Shown piece by piece: positions 1 through 6,282 of a DNA stretch of 15,284 bases. The stretch's first letter is position 1, and each line of letters opens with the position of its first letter. Origin of the DNA: Planctomycetota bacterium (GTDB taxonomy: Bacteria; Planctomycetota; Brocadiia; Brocadiales; Bathyanammoxibiaceae); assembly GCA_030623665.1 (NCBI GenBank), contig JAUXLO010000009.1:1-15284 (forward strand). Direction: 5' to 3'. The translations under genes and the position numbers were made by a program. Below the pieces are notes generated by a model. The model saw only the letters and a list, made by a program, of their open reading frames with translations, was not told the origin of the DNA and made no database searches.

Positions 1-420
1 AACCGGGCAAAGCGACCTCCTTACCACGTTCTCTGCTACACTACCCACGATCATATGCGCTATACCCGTCCTGCCGTGCGTGCCCATGATTATTACGTCT
101 ACCCCTTTCTCCTTAGCAACGTTTATGATCTCCACAACCGGGATGCCTACCGTAACAATGCTTTCCACACTCACCTTCCCCCTCACCTCGTAGGGCACAC
201 GCTCGCCCAGCTCCTTCTTCATGCGGGCTATGGCCTCAGAATCGGGATAGGGGAGGTTACTCTCTAAGGGGGTATAACCCTCTATGTGGCGTACATCAAC
301 CACGTGCATTATGCACAGCTTGGCGGTCTCCCTAAGGGCAAAATGCAAGGCGTAATCCAGCGCCGCCAGGGAGCCCTTGGAATAGTCTAACGGGCAGAGT
401 ATAGTCTTTATTTTTATCAT
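1..420 (-). CDS. Universal stress protein (UspA family), copy 1, 3' end outside window
   Basis: A reading frame of 140 codons starts at ATG 420-418 and is still open at position 1, so the C-terminus is missing. The protein begins MIKIKTILCPLDYS, with the Asp near residue 12 that contacts nucleotide in Usp folds. Near residues 115-130 it has GTHGRTG followed by a GS pair, which fits the ATP-binding pattern G-x2-G-x9-G-S/T. The frame stops at the conserved CPV strand, so only a few residues should be lost. A GGGAG ribosome binding site lies 8 nt before the start. It follows copy 2 by 30 nt in the same orientation and is the last visible gene of the antiporter/Usp operon. The family consists of small cytoplasmic stress proteins that bind ATP or other ligands; the specific signal is unknown. 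Confidence 0.9.
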   Translation of the reverse strand, partial: MIKIKTILCPLDYSKGSLAALDYALHFALRETAKLCIMHVVDVRHIEGYTPLESNLPYPDSEAIARMKKELGERVPYEVRGKVSVESIVTVGIPVVEIINVAKEKGVDVIIMGTHGRTGIAHMIVGSVAENVVRRSLCPV

Positions 421-450
421 TTAATCGTCTCCCGTAAGTCACGAGGTTTG

Positions 451-888
451 CTAATCCAACTGACGGACGGTAAGCACCGGGCAACCCGCCTTTCTTAACA
501 CGTTAGCGGCCACGCTACCCATAACCGCACGGGCCATACCCGTGCGGCCGTGTGTACCCATCACTATCATGTCTACATTCCTCTCCCTTGCGACACTCAA
601 GATTTTCCGAACTGGTATATCAGCAGCCACAGTCACATCCACCTTTATCTTCCTCCTTATCTCCTCTGACACCCTATCGGCAAGCTCTTTCTCCATGCGG
701 TTTACAGTCTCAGACCCTGGACCAGGAAACTCAAAAGGCGGAAAGTCGTCAAAGTGACGCATATCAATGACGCAGAGCAAGTGTAATTCTGCTAAATTCT
801 TTAAGGCAAAATGTATTGCATACGCCAAAGCATCCAGAGAACACTTGGAATTGTCAACCGTACACAGTATCCTCCTTAACCTTACCAT
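451..888 (-). CDS. Universal stress protein (UspA family), copy 2
   Basis: This is a 145-residue protein starting MVRLRRILCTVDNS. An in-frame start exists upstream at 1017, but that would run through copy 3. ATG 888 is preferred because GAGGG sits 5 nt before it and the Usp fold begins right there. The nucleotide-binding pattern is intact (GTHGRTGMARAVMGS, then CPVLTV at the C-terminus). The middle segment carries an FPPFEFPGPG stretch that replaces the YTPLESNLPYP-like segment of copy 1. This is the variable region between beta-2 and alpha-2, so the copies may bind different ligands or partners. It sits 25 nt after copy 3 and is probably cotranscribed with it. Usp proteins normally dimerise through the C-terminal strand seen here. 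Confidence 0.92.
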   Translation of the reverse strand: MVRLRRILCTVDNSKCSLDALAYAIHFALKNLAELHLLCVIDMRHFDDFPPFEFPGPGSETVNRMEKELADRVSEEIRRKIKVDVTVAADIPVRKILSVARERNVDMIVMGTHGRTGMARAVMGSVAANVLRKAGCPVLTVRQLD

Positions 889-913
889 TGCGTCCCTCTG
901 AAAAGTCGATCGC

Positions 914-1360
914 CTATCTATGGTCCTGGCGCACCGTAAGCACAGGGCAGACGGCCTTTCTTGCCACATTCTCGGCCACACTGCCCATGACCACGTGGGC
1001 AATGCCCGTCCTCCCATGCGTACCCATTACTATTATGTCCACTCCCTTACCATTGGCAACGTTAACTATCTCCTGTGCCGGTATACCCACGGTAACAATC
1101 GTTTCAACATCAATACTCCCCACTATCTCTTTTGGCACGCTCTCGCCAAGCTTTTCTTTAAGGTGGGCAATGGTCTTCTCATCCGGACTAGGCCGCACCT
1201 CATATATGGGGCCGCCATAGTCATATATGCGCTTGTCTATTACGTGCATCAAATAGAGCCTTGCAGAATCTCTCAGCGCCATTCCCGCCGCGTACCTCAG
1301 GGCCTTGGCCGAGCAATCAGAATAATCAATCGGACACAGTATCTTTTTGAATGTTATCAT
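914..1360 (-). CDS. Universal stress protein (UspA family), copy 3, coupled to antiporter
   Basis: This is a 148-residue Usp protein beginning MITFKKILCPIDYS and carrying GTHGRTGIAHVVMGS and CPVLTV, so the full ATP-binding-type fold is present. Its ATG (1360-1358) overlaps the TGA of the upstream antiporter (1359-1357) in an ATGA arrangement, which usually gives translational coupling and near-equal expression. It is closest to copy 1 in sequence: both have GIPxxEI(V/I)NVA, GVD(V/I)IxMGTHGRTGIAH and a GSVAENV segment. The Usp triplet therefore arose by tandem duplication. The coupling suggests a job in sensing or regulating the antiporter, since some cation/proton antiporters carry fused Usp domains; that role is inferred. 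Confidence 0.93.
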   Translation of the reverse strand: MITFKKILCPIDYSDCSAKALRYAAGMALRDSARLYLMHVIDKRIYDYGGPIYEVRPSPDEKTIAHLKEKLGESVPKEIVGSIDVETIVTVGIPAQEIVNVANGKGVDIIVMGTHGRTGIAHVVMGSVAENVARKAVCPVLTVRQDHR

Positions 1361-2736
1361 CTTCTACCCAGCCTCTTAAGTCTTAGAGTTACCTTTCTGG
1401 CTTCGTCGCTGACATAACGAGGTACAGGCTGACCGGCCCCAACAGGCCCCCGGTGTCCGGCCAAAACGAGCTTTAACAAAAGCGGGGCAGCGAGGGCCAC
1501 AATGGCCACCATCATTATTATAGCCGAAAACAGCTCCTCGCTTAATACCCCCAGACCAATCCCGATACCGGCCAGAGTTATGGTCACCTCGGCCCGCGGC
1601 GCCATGCCAATACCAATGGCCAGACGGTTTACGCCTTTTTCAACTACGCAAAGACTGCAGAAGAGCTTGCCCAACATGGCAGCCGCCGTGATACTGATTC
1701 CTATTAGTGCGGAGTGCCAGTTCAAAAAGCTTTCAAGGTTTACCTTGGTGCCCACGAAGACAAAGAAAATGGGAACAAATATCATATAGGCAGGCCGCAC
1801 GATTTCCTCCAGGCCGTGCTCCTCTCCGTCCGGGTCCTTTAAGTAAATGTGCCTGAGGAGTAAACCTGCCCCAAAAGACCCCACTATTGTGGCAAGCCCA
1901 ATGGACTCAGCAAGATACGCAAGCAGAAGACATATAATTACTACAAGAAACACCTTCATGCTCTCGGGAAACTTCCTTGTGACAATGTCCCCGAAGCCCT
2001 TGCTGAGCTTTAGACTGATTACTGTTATTGCAGCCACAAATCCCACTGCCATCGCCACCGATATGGCTAGACTTGTTACAGCCAGCCCACCCGTAAGTAT
2101 CATACCGCTAATAACACCCAGGACTAGAAGCACCAGGACATCATCGATTATGGCCGCCCCTAATATTATCCTCGCCTCGTTGCTCTGTGACTTCCCTATC
2201 TCATCAAGCACCCTTACAGTAATCCCGACACTTGTGGCACAGAGGGTAATGGCCAAAAAGAGACGGGTATAGACAGAGGCGTCGGGAAGCAAGAAGTGGC
2301 CCACAAGATATCCCAATCCTCCCGGGGCAATGATACCACCCAGGGCAACTAGAAAGCAGGAAGACCCTGCACGCAGCAACTTATTAAGGTCCGTATGTAG
2401 GCCAATGCTTAACAGAAGTATTATGGCACCAAAATCCGCCGGTATCCTCAGGCCGGGTGTCGTGTGCAAAAGCTCAAAAAAGTCCCATCCGCTAAAGAAA
2501 TACACATTCCCCAACAGTATACCCATCAGCAGTTCACCCAGAACCACGGGAAAATTGAGCAGTCTGGCCACATTCTTGCCAATCTCCCCGGCAGCAACAA
2601 GGATTAATATAGCCAGCAAGAAGTCACTAACTGGCCCCGCATGCCATACATCCAGCTCTGGCCCTGGGCCCCCGAGCCCCTCCGCCGTGGCAACGTTATA
2701 TCCACCAACAGCTATTGGAAATGACAGATTATTCAT
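1357..2736 (-). CDS. CPA2-type cation/proton antiporter, membrane domain only (paralog 1)
   Basis: This 459-residue polytopic membrane protein belongs to the monovalent cation:proton antiporter-2 (Kef/NapA-like) superfamily. After about 35 polar N-terminal residues the hydrophobic segments begin (about 36-50), and the rest is nearly continuous membrane segments. Family landmarks are VVLGELLMGILLGN (64-77), SIGLHTDL (110-117), ATSVGITVRVLDE and the paired acidic residues D198-D199 in AAIIDDVLVL, the ion-translocation aspartates of this fold. The protein ends soon after the last helix with a basic tail (RLKRLGRR), so there is no TrkA-N/RCK domain. The start ATG 2736 has AAGG 5 nt upstream. It is coupled by ATGA to Usp copy 3. 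It would exchange Na+ or K+ for H+ across the cytoplasmic or anammoxosome membrane; ion specificity cannot be told from the sequence. Confidence 0.93.
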   Translation of the reverse strand: MNNLSFPIAVGGYNVATAEGLGGPGPELDVWHAGPVSDFLLAILILVAAGEIGKNVARLLNFPVVLGELLMGILLGNVYFFSGWDFFELLHTTPGLRIPADFGAIILLLSIGLHTDLNKLLRAGSSCFLVALGGIIAPGGLGYLVGHFLLPDASVYTRLFLAITLCATSVGITVRVLDEIGKSQSNEARIILGAAIIDDVLVLLVLGVISGMILTGGLAVTSLAISVAMAVGFVAAITVISLKLSKGFGDIVTRKFPESMKVFLVVIICLLLAYLAESIGLATIVGSFGAGLLLRHIYLKDPDGEEHGLEEIVRPAYMIFVPIFFVFVGTKVNLESFLNWHSALIGISITAAAMLGKLFCSLCVVEKGVNRLAIGIGMAPRAEVTITLAGIGIGLGVLSEELFSAIIMMVAIVALAAPLLLKLVLAGHRGPVGAGQPVPRYVSDEARKVTLRLKRLGRR

Positions 2737-2774
2737 AGAAACCTTGTTTGCGAAATAATGGCAAAAAGTTTTTT

Positions 2775-2832
2775 GTAGGGACAGACCTTTAGGTCTGTCC
2801 GATAGCGGACAGGTTTAAAAACCTGTCCCTAC
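2775..2832. repeat. Palindromic repeat with two nested hairpins (GTAGGGACAG type)
   Basis: The ends are perfect 10-nt inverted repeats, GTAGGGACAG (2775-2784) and CTGTCCCTAC (2823-2832). Inside lie two perfect 10-bp stems with 2-nt loops: 2779-2788 with 2791-2800, and 2807-2816 with 2819-2828. A half copy (GTAGGGACAGG) occurs at 2935-2945. The design resembles REP/MITE-like intergenic elements, and in RNA it would fold as a strong hairpin pair between the two antiporter genes. It could act as an mRNA stabiliser or weak terminator. Family membership cannot be checked here. Confidence 0.85.
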
Positions 2833-2934
2833 TTCATGTCAAGCAAGCTCAGCCACTACAATACTACAAGACAACAAAGTCTACTTCGCTGAAGACGTCA
2901 ACAACCGCAATGGTCGTTGTCTACAATCTACTTT

Positions 2935-2945
2935 GTAGGGACAGG
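2935..2945. repeat. Half copy of the GTAGGGACAG repeat
   Basis: GTAGGGACAGG recurs about 100 nt from the full palindromic element without its partner arm. The DNA between the two contains weak complementary segments (ACAAAGT at 2874-2880 and ACTTTGT at 2930-2936). This suggests a second, decayed copy of the same element in the antiporter intergenic region. Confidence 0.5.
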
Positions 2946-2994
2946 GCTCGTCTCACGCCAGAGCCGAAGTCTACCGCACCCCTCAACCCAATGC

Positions 2995-4491
2995 TTACCT
3001 CCTACCCAGTTGCCGTGACCTCAGGAGTTCTCTTCTGCTCTCATCACTGAGACGGTAGGGCACAAGAGGCCTCTTGGGTACGAACTCTTTAGACCTGGTC
3101 AAGACCAACTTTAAGAGGGGTGGGCTCATGATGGCAGTGATTGCGACCATGACTATTATAGCCGAAAATAAAGTATCGCCCAAGACCCCAAGTCCCTTCC
3201 CCACACTTGCTATTATCAGCGCCACCTCCAGTCTCGGTATCATAGCGATGCCGATTGCCAGGCGATTTACGCCCTTTTCCACCACGCAGACACTGCAGAA
3301 GAGTTTCCCCACAATAGCGGCCACGGTGATACTTAGCCCCAACACCACGGCGTCTATGTTCATGAAGCTGTCCAGCCTTACCTGCGCACCCACAAACACA
3401 AAAAAGATAGGCACAATTACCACGTAGGCGGGCAGTATCAGCTCCTCCATGCTGCGCTCCTTGCCCATCAGGCTCTTTGCCTTTACGTGTCTGAGGAAGA
3501 GCCCCGCGCTGAAGGCCCCCACTATGGTTGCAAGTCCAATAAATTCGGCAAGAAAGGCAAGACCAAGGCATACCACCACAATGATAAATATCTTAATACC
3601 TTCCGGGCACTTCCTTGTAACAAAGTCCCCAAAGACTTCCCCGTACCTTAGGCTCACCACCCCCAGGGCCAATAAGAAGGCAACCGCAGCGCCCCCCGTT
3701 ACAGCTACACCCGCTGGTGAAAACTGGCCCGTTATGGCGATGCCACTTATCGCAGCCAGGATCAAGAGAACCAATATATCATCAATCACGGCCGCCCCTA
3801 TCACTATCCTTGCCTCGGTAGTTTGTAGCCTGCCGAGTTCGTGAAATACCTTAAGCTTTATTGCCACGCTGGTGGCACAGAGGCTTGCCGCCAGAAACAG
3901 ACGTGTATGTATAGAGGCGTCCGGGAGAAAAACATAACTTATAAAATACGCAAGCCCCGCCGGTGCCAAAATACCCCCAAAGGCAACCAAAAATGCAGAA
4001 AGCCCTACCCTTAACATCGCCTTCAGGTCGGTATGGACACCCACCATCAGGAGAAGGACTATGACGCCAATCTCCGAGAGGATCTTCAAAAAAGGCATCT
4101 CATGGAGGAAGTTAAAGAAATTCCATCCGGTAAATAAAAATATATTCCCCAGGATTATCCCCATAACCAGTTCGCCCACCACTTGCGGAAAACCCAGCCT
4201 CCTAGCGGCTTCCTCCCCCGCCTTTGCCGCAGCCACAACTATCACTATCGCCAGCAGGACGCTGTCTGCGGGGTCCGTATGCCACAGGCCCGGCCCTGCC
4301 TCCACGTCCTCAAGCCCCGCGGCGGGGACTTCTAACGCTTCCACGGTCTCACCCTCACCCCCATATCCCTCCACAAGATACCCTGTCTCGTCTGTCCGGG
4401 GGGTCGTCTCCGGCCCTTCGGCAACGGGCGAGGGGCGCTCCATCGGGATCCCATAGTTGCCAATCATAAATGGTAAAGTAAGAAAGCTCAT
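2995..4491 (-). CDS. CPA2-type cation/proton antiporter with acidic N-terminal extension (paralog 2)
   Basis: This 498-residue membrane antiporter is clearly paralogous to the gene at 1357-2736. Shared landmarks include VVGELVMGIILGN, GVHTDL, LPDASIHTRLFLAASLCATSV and the acidic pair D237-D238 in AAVIDDILVL, and the C-terminus ends in the same LGRR. Differences include a longer, acidic and proline-rich stretch (residues about 17-70) before the first membrane helix, and AIKLKVFHE where paralog 1 has GITVRVLDE, next to the ion pathway. There is no RCK/TrkA domain. ATG 4491 gives the full frame but has only a weak GAG-type ribosome site; an internal start at Met17 is possible. The gene lies 258 nt upstream of paralog 1, separated by the palindromic repeat. 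Different ion preference or pH range of the two pumps is an inference. Confidence 0.9.
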   Translation of the reverse strand: MSFLTLPFMIGNYGIPMERPSPVAEGPETTPRTDETGYLVEGYGGEGETVEALEVPAAGLEDVEAGPGLWHTDPADSVLLAIVIVVAAAKAGEEAARRLGFPQVVGELVMGIILGNIFLFTGWNFFNFLHEMPFLKILSEIGVIVLLLMVGVHTDLKAMLRVGLSAFLVAFGGILAPAGLAYFISYVFLPDASIHTRLFLAASLCATSVAIKLKVFHELGRLQTTEARIVIGAAVIDDILVLLILAAISGIAITGQFSPAGVAVTGGAAVAFLLALGVVSLRYGEVFGDFVTRKCPEGIKIFIIVVVCLGLAFLAEFIGLATIVGAFSAGLFLRHVKAKSLMGKERSMEELILPAYVVIVPIFFVFVGAQVRLDSFMNIDAVVLGLSITVAAIVGKLFCSVCVVEKGVNRLAIGIAMIPRLEVALIIASVGKGLGVLGDTLFSAIIVMVAITAIMSPPLLKLVLTRSKEFVPKRPLVPYRLSDESRRELLRSRQLGRR

Positions 4492-4569
4492 ATCTCGTGC
4501 CTGGCTGCCTCGCGTCCGTAAGTCCTAAATTCCTCCGCGGTATACGGTGTTCTCTTTGGTAGAGGTGAG

Positions 4570-4603
4570 ATTATAAAAGAAAAAACCCACCGCAAGGGTG
4601 AGC
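4570..4603 (-). promoter_or_regulatory. Perfect -10 box preceded by a terminator-like hairpin
   Basis: Read on the minus strand, CACC-CTTGC-GGTG is followed by GGTTTTTTC, an intrinsic-terminator shape. TATAAT (4575-4570) follows directly, about 80 nt before the paralog 2 antiporter ATG. No good -35 box sits at the right distance. It could be the antiporter promoter, or a terminator/attenuator for transcripts arriving from upstream. Confidence 0.35.
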
Positions 4604-4973
4604 ATTGCACACATTATGAACATTTGACCTTAGTCTATGTTGCCCCAATATCTTAGAGATAAATCCGCACCCAACCGTGATGTCTCACTAAACAACCCAG
4701 CGCAGAGAACCTTTTTAATCACCCTCTTCGGAATGCCAGTCTCTTTGCTCTACATCCCACGGATGAGGCATTTTACATTAAAAAGGGGGCGTAGAGAAAC
4801 CTTTTTTGCCGGGATTTTACCATGGAAGGGGCTTAGCGTAAAGGGCAGGTGCAGTACGCAAGAATAAAACAACACCGTAACGCATCAAGAAGTACTGTCG
4901 CGGTATACACAGGGACAAAACTACGGCGCCCGCCTGAGAGAATAAGGGATGAAAGCGAGTTCTTTGTGCGACG

Positions 4974-5037
4974 GGGCTAGTTGTGCCTGCCGAAACATAT
5001 AAAACCCGGCGCCATTGCAACGCCGCAGGCCTAGCTC
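4974..5037. other. Nested inverted-repeat structure, possible structured RNA
   Basis: An outer stem of GGGCTAG (4974-4980) with CTAGCTC (5031-5037, one G-U) stacks over GCCTGC (4985-4990) with GCAGGC (5025-5030). Inside is GGCG (5008-5011) with CGCC (5021-5024) enclosing a 9-nt loop. I could not match it to a known riboswitch class, and the strand is undetermined. Confidence 0.3.
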
Positions 5038-5179
5038 ACCAGTCCGCACTCAAGGGGTATTTTTGCGGGGCCAACAAGATGCACACACCGTTGTGCAGGT
5101 CACTTAAGGAAGTAGTCATACAAGACAGTCTACAAGACTAAAACATCCTTGCCCTCAGTTATACATGCACAAATAACGC

Positions 5180-5210
5180 CAAAAGGCCATTGCATATTAT
5201 GCAACATGGC
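5180..5210 (-). terminator. Probable terminator of the 123-residue gene
   Basis: On the minus strand GCCAT plus TGCAT pair with ATGCA plus ATGGC (10 bp with a 2-nt bulge and a 3-nt loop), followed by CCTTTTGG. It lies about 50 nt after the stop codon at 5260. The short T-run makes it a modest candidate. Confidence 0.45.
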
Positions 5211-5259
5211 ACAACAAAATTAACCTCCGTGGTCTACCAACTTCTCGTATGCCACGAAG

Positions 5260-5631
5260 TTAATCTGCCGGAATCTCCAGGCTCATAGGCCCGCCCTGGA
5301 GAGTGCCTGAACCTTCCAGCTTTGCATGTGCCCTTACTTCGCCATTCGTAAGGACCTCAACCCTGGTGGGACGCTCTATTCTCGCCTCCACTACCGTATC
5401 TGCCAGGTCCACCTCCAGGACTGCAGGCTCTGTAGTTATCTCCATGCCACTCACACTAATAAATGGCATAAACCAGAGCTTCATCTTGACGTCAGGCAGT
5501 TTTATCTTAATCGCTGGAAGGGTAAGTGAAATCTTTCCGGCAGGGTTAATCTTTAGCTCCGTGGGCTGAACGTCTATCGAACTTTTTATATCTAACGCAG
5601 TGGTAGCATCCGTCTCTCCCTTGAGTGGCAT
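5260..5631 (-). CDS. Hypothetical beta-rich protein, 123 residues
   Basis: I do not recognise this protein. It is supported by an AGGAGG ribosome site (5641-5646) 9 nt before ATG 5631 and by protein-like composition. There is no signal peptide, membrane helix, cysteine or heme motif. The sequence is dominated by alternating hydrophobic/polar stretches such as GKISLTLPAIKIKLPDVKMK and VVEARIERPTRVEVLTNG, which predict an all-beta fold, and charge is mixed along its length. It stands alone between two long gaps, with its own palindromic upstream site and likely terminator, so it is probably a separately regulated monocistronic gene. It could be a cytoplasmic structural or binding protein; no function is assigned. 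Confidence 0.75.
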   Translation of the reverse strand: MPLKGETDATTALDIKSSIDVQPTELKINPAGKISLTLPAIKIKLPDVKMKLWFMPFISVSGMEITTEPAVLEVDLADTVVEARIERPTRVEVLTNGEVRAHAKLEGSGTLQGGPMSLEIPAD

Positions 5632-5670
5632 TGGAGATATCCTCCTACTCTATACCGAATGGTAAAATGG

Positions 5671-5686
5671 GGGTTTTGCAAAACCC
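5671..5686. promoter_or_regulatory. 16-bp perfect palindrome, operator candidate
   Basis: GGGTTTTGCAAAACCC is fully self-complementary and lies 40 nt upstream of the start of the 123-residue gene, next to a TATAGA-like -10 (about 5650-5655, minus strand). Position and symmetry fit a dimeric repressor or activator site. No spaced -35 box was found. Confidence 0.4.
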
Positions 5687-6018
5687 AGACACAGAACTAC
5701 TTTTCAAGGCCCGTAGGCCACACATCGTTTCCTGCAACTACCGACCCACTATTGCCCACATAACACCGTAACTCCACCAGGCACCACAAATTCCACCTTG
5801 CAGGTATAAAGCAATTGGCATACCATTTATGATACACCTATGCCCCTACCAATAAAGACAGAGATGCAGGCCCTCGTGATGAAAACAAGGCAATTAGGAG
5901 AGATAAGCCTACCATCTTGTCTGAATGGCAACAGGGATGTGTTGCATGCAATTCACAAAAAAGCATACGCAACATGCAAGCACAACCAACTACACTACTT
6001 ACACCTGTACCTGAGGAT

Positions 6019-6046
6019 ACGCACACTTGTGTACCTAAGTGTGCGT
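6019..6046. repeat. Perfect 10-bp inverted repeat
   Basis: ACGCACACTT (6019-6028) and AAGTGTGCGT (6037-6046) flank an 8-nt spacer and are followed on the plus strand by GTTTT. It could be a weak plus-strand terminator, a bidirectional transcription barrier or a protein-binding site. No adjacent plus-strand gene explains it. Confidence 0.5.
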
Positions 6047-6218
6047 GTTTTCACCCAGAGGCAGACCTAAGACCCTGGCATCTCTCATGTTGGGGTATAT
6101 CCTCCGACAGACCCGGTCTCCTGATTACCGGTAAACAGCAACCTCAAACGGTAAGGTATGTACGTAATGTCACGCCTTACCACTCCACGACACAACGGGG
6201 CAATACCGCAAACCCACT

Positions 6219-6268
6219 AAAAAAGAGAGGGGGGCGCCGCCTGCTTTAAGGCAGACAGCAACCCCCTC
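6219..6268 (-). terminator. Intrinsic terminator of the HAO-like/cytochrome operon
   Basis: On the minus strand, 15 nt after the stop at 6283, GAGGGGG (6268-6262) pairs with CCCCCTC (about 6233-6227) through a GC-rich stem closed by CTGCCTTAAAGCAG. It is followed by six T (6224-6219). This is a textbook Rho-independent terminator. Confidence 0.9.
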
Positions 6269-6282
6269 AGTATTAACCAAAA

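Larger units (their letters stand above)
4492..5259. other. Long non-coding gap upstream of antiporter paralog 2
   Basis: About 770 nt contain no frame with protein-like composition and a ribosome site on either strand. The gap contains an antiporter-proximal TATAAT on the minus strand (4570-4575), a terminator-like hairpin just upstream of it, a nested inverted-repeat structure at 4974-5037 and a hairpin at 5186-5210 that probably ends the 123-residue gene. No tRNA or rRNA was recognised. Confidence 0.6.
5632..6282. other. Long non-coding gap between the 123-residue gene and the respiratory operon end
   Basis: About 650 nt have no convincing gene on either strand. Short frames here are rich in Cys, His and Thr without domain sense and lack ribosome sites. 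The gap holds the 16-bp palindrome near its left end, a 10-bp perfect hairpin at 6019-6046 and the operon terminator at 6219-6268. Confidence 0.6.

Noticed and set aside
889..1017. Longer N-terminus for Usp copy 2 starting at 1017
   Set aside because: It would read through copy 3 in another frame and adds 43 residues without Usp character; ATG 888 has GAGGG at correct spacing.
3089..3571. 160-residue minus-strand frame inside antiporter paralog 2
   Set aside because: It is an out-of-frame shadow of a clearly homologous membrane protein gene and lacks its own start signal.
4637..5020. Short frames on both strands (about 70 residues each)
   Set aside because: No ribosome site, no domain-like composition, and they overlap inverted-repeat structures; treated as chance frames.
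4974..5037. c-di-GMP or cobalamin riboswitch
   Set aside because: A GCCATTGCA stretch recalled the GEMM 3' region, but the other conserved blocks of either class are absent.
5838..6249. Short Cys/His-containing frames suggestive of metal or heme sites
   Set aside because: No CxxCH motif, no ribosome site, composition not protein-like on either strand.
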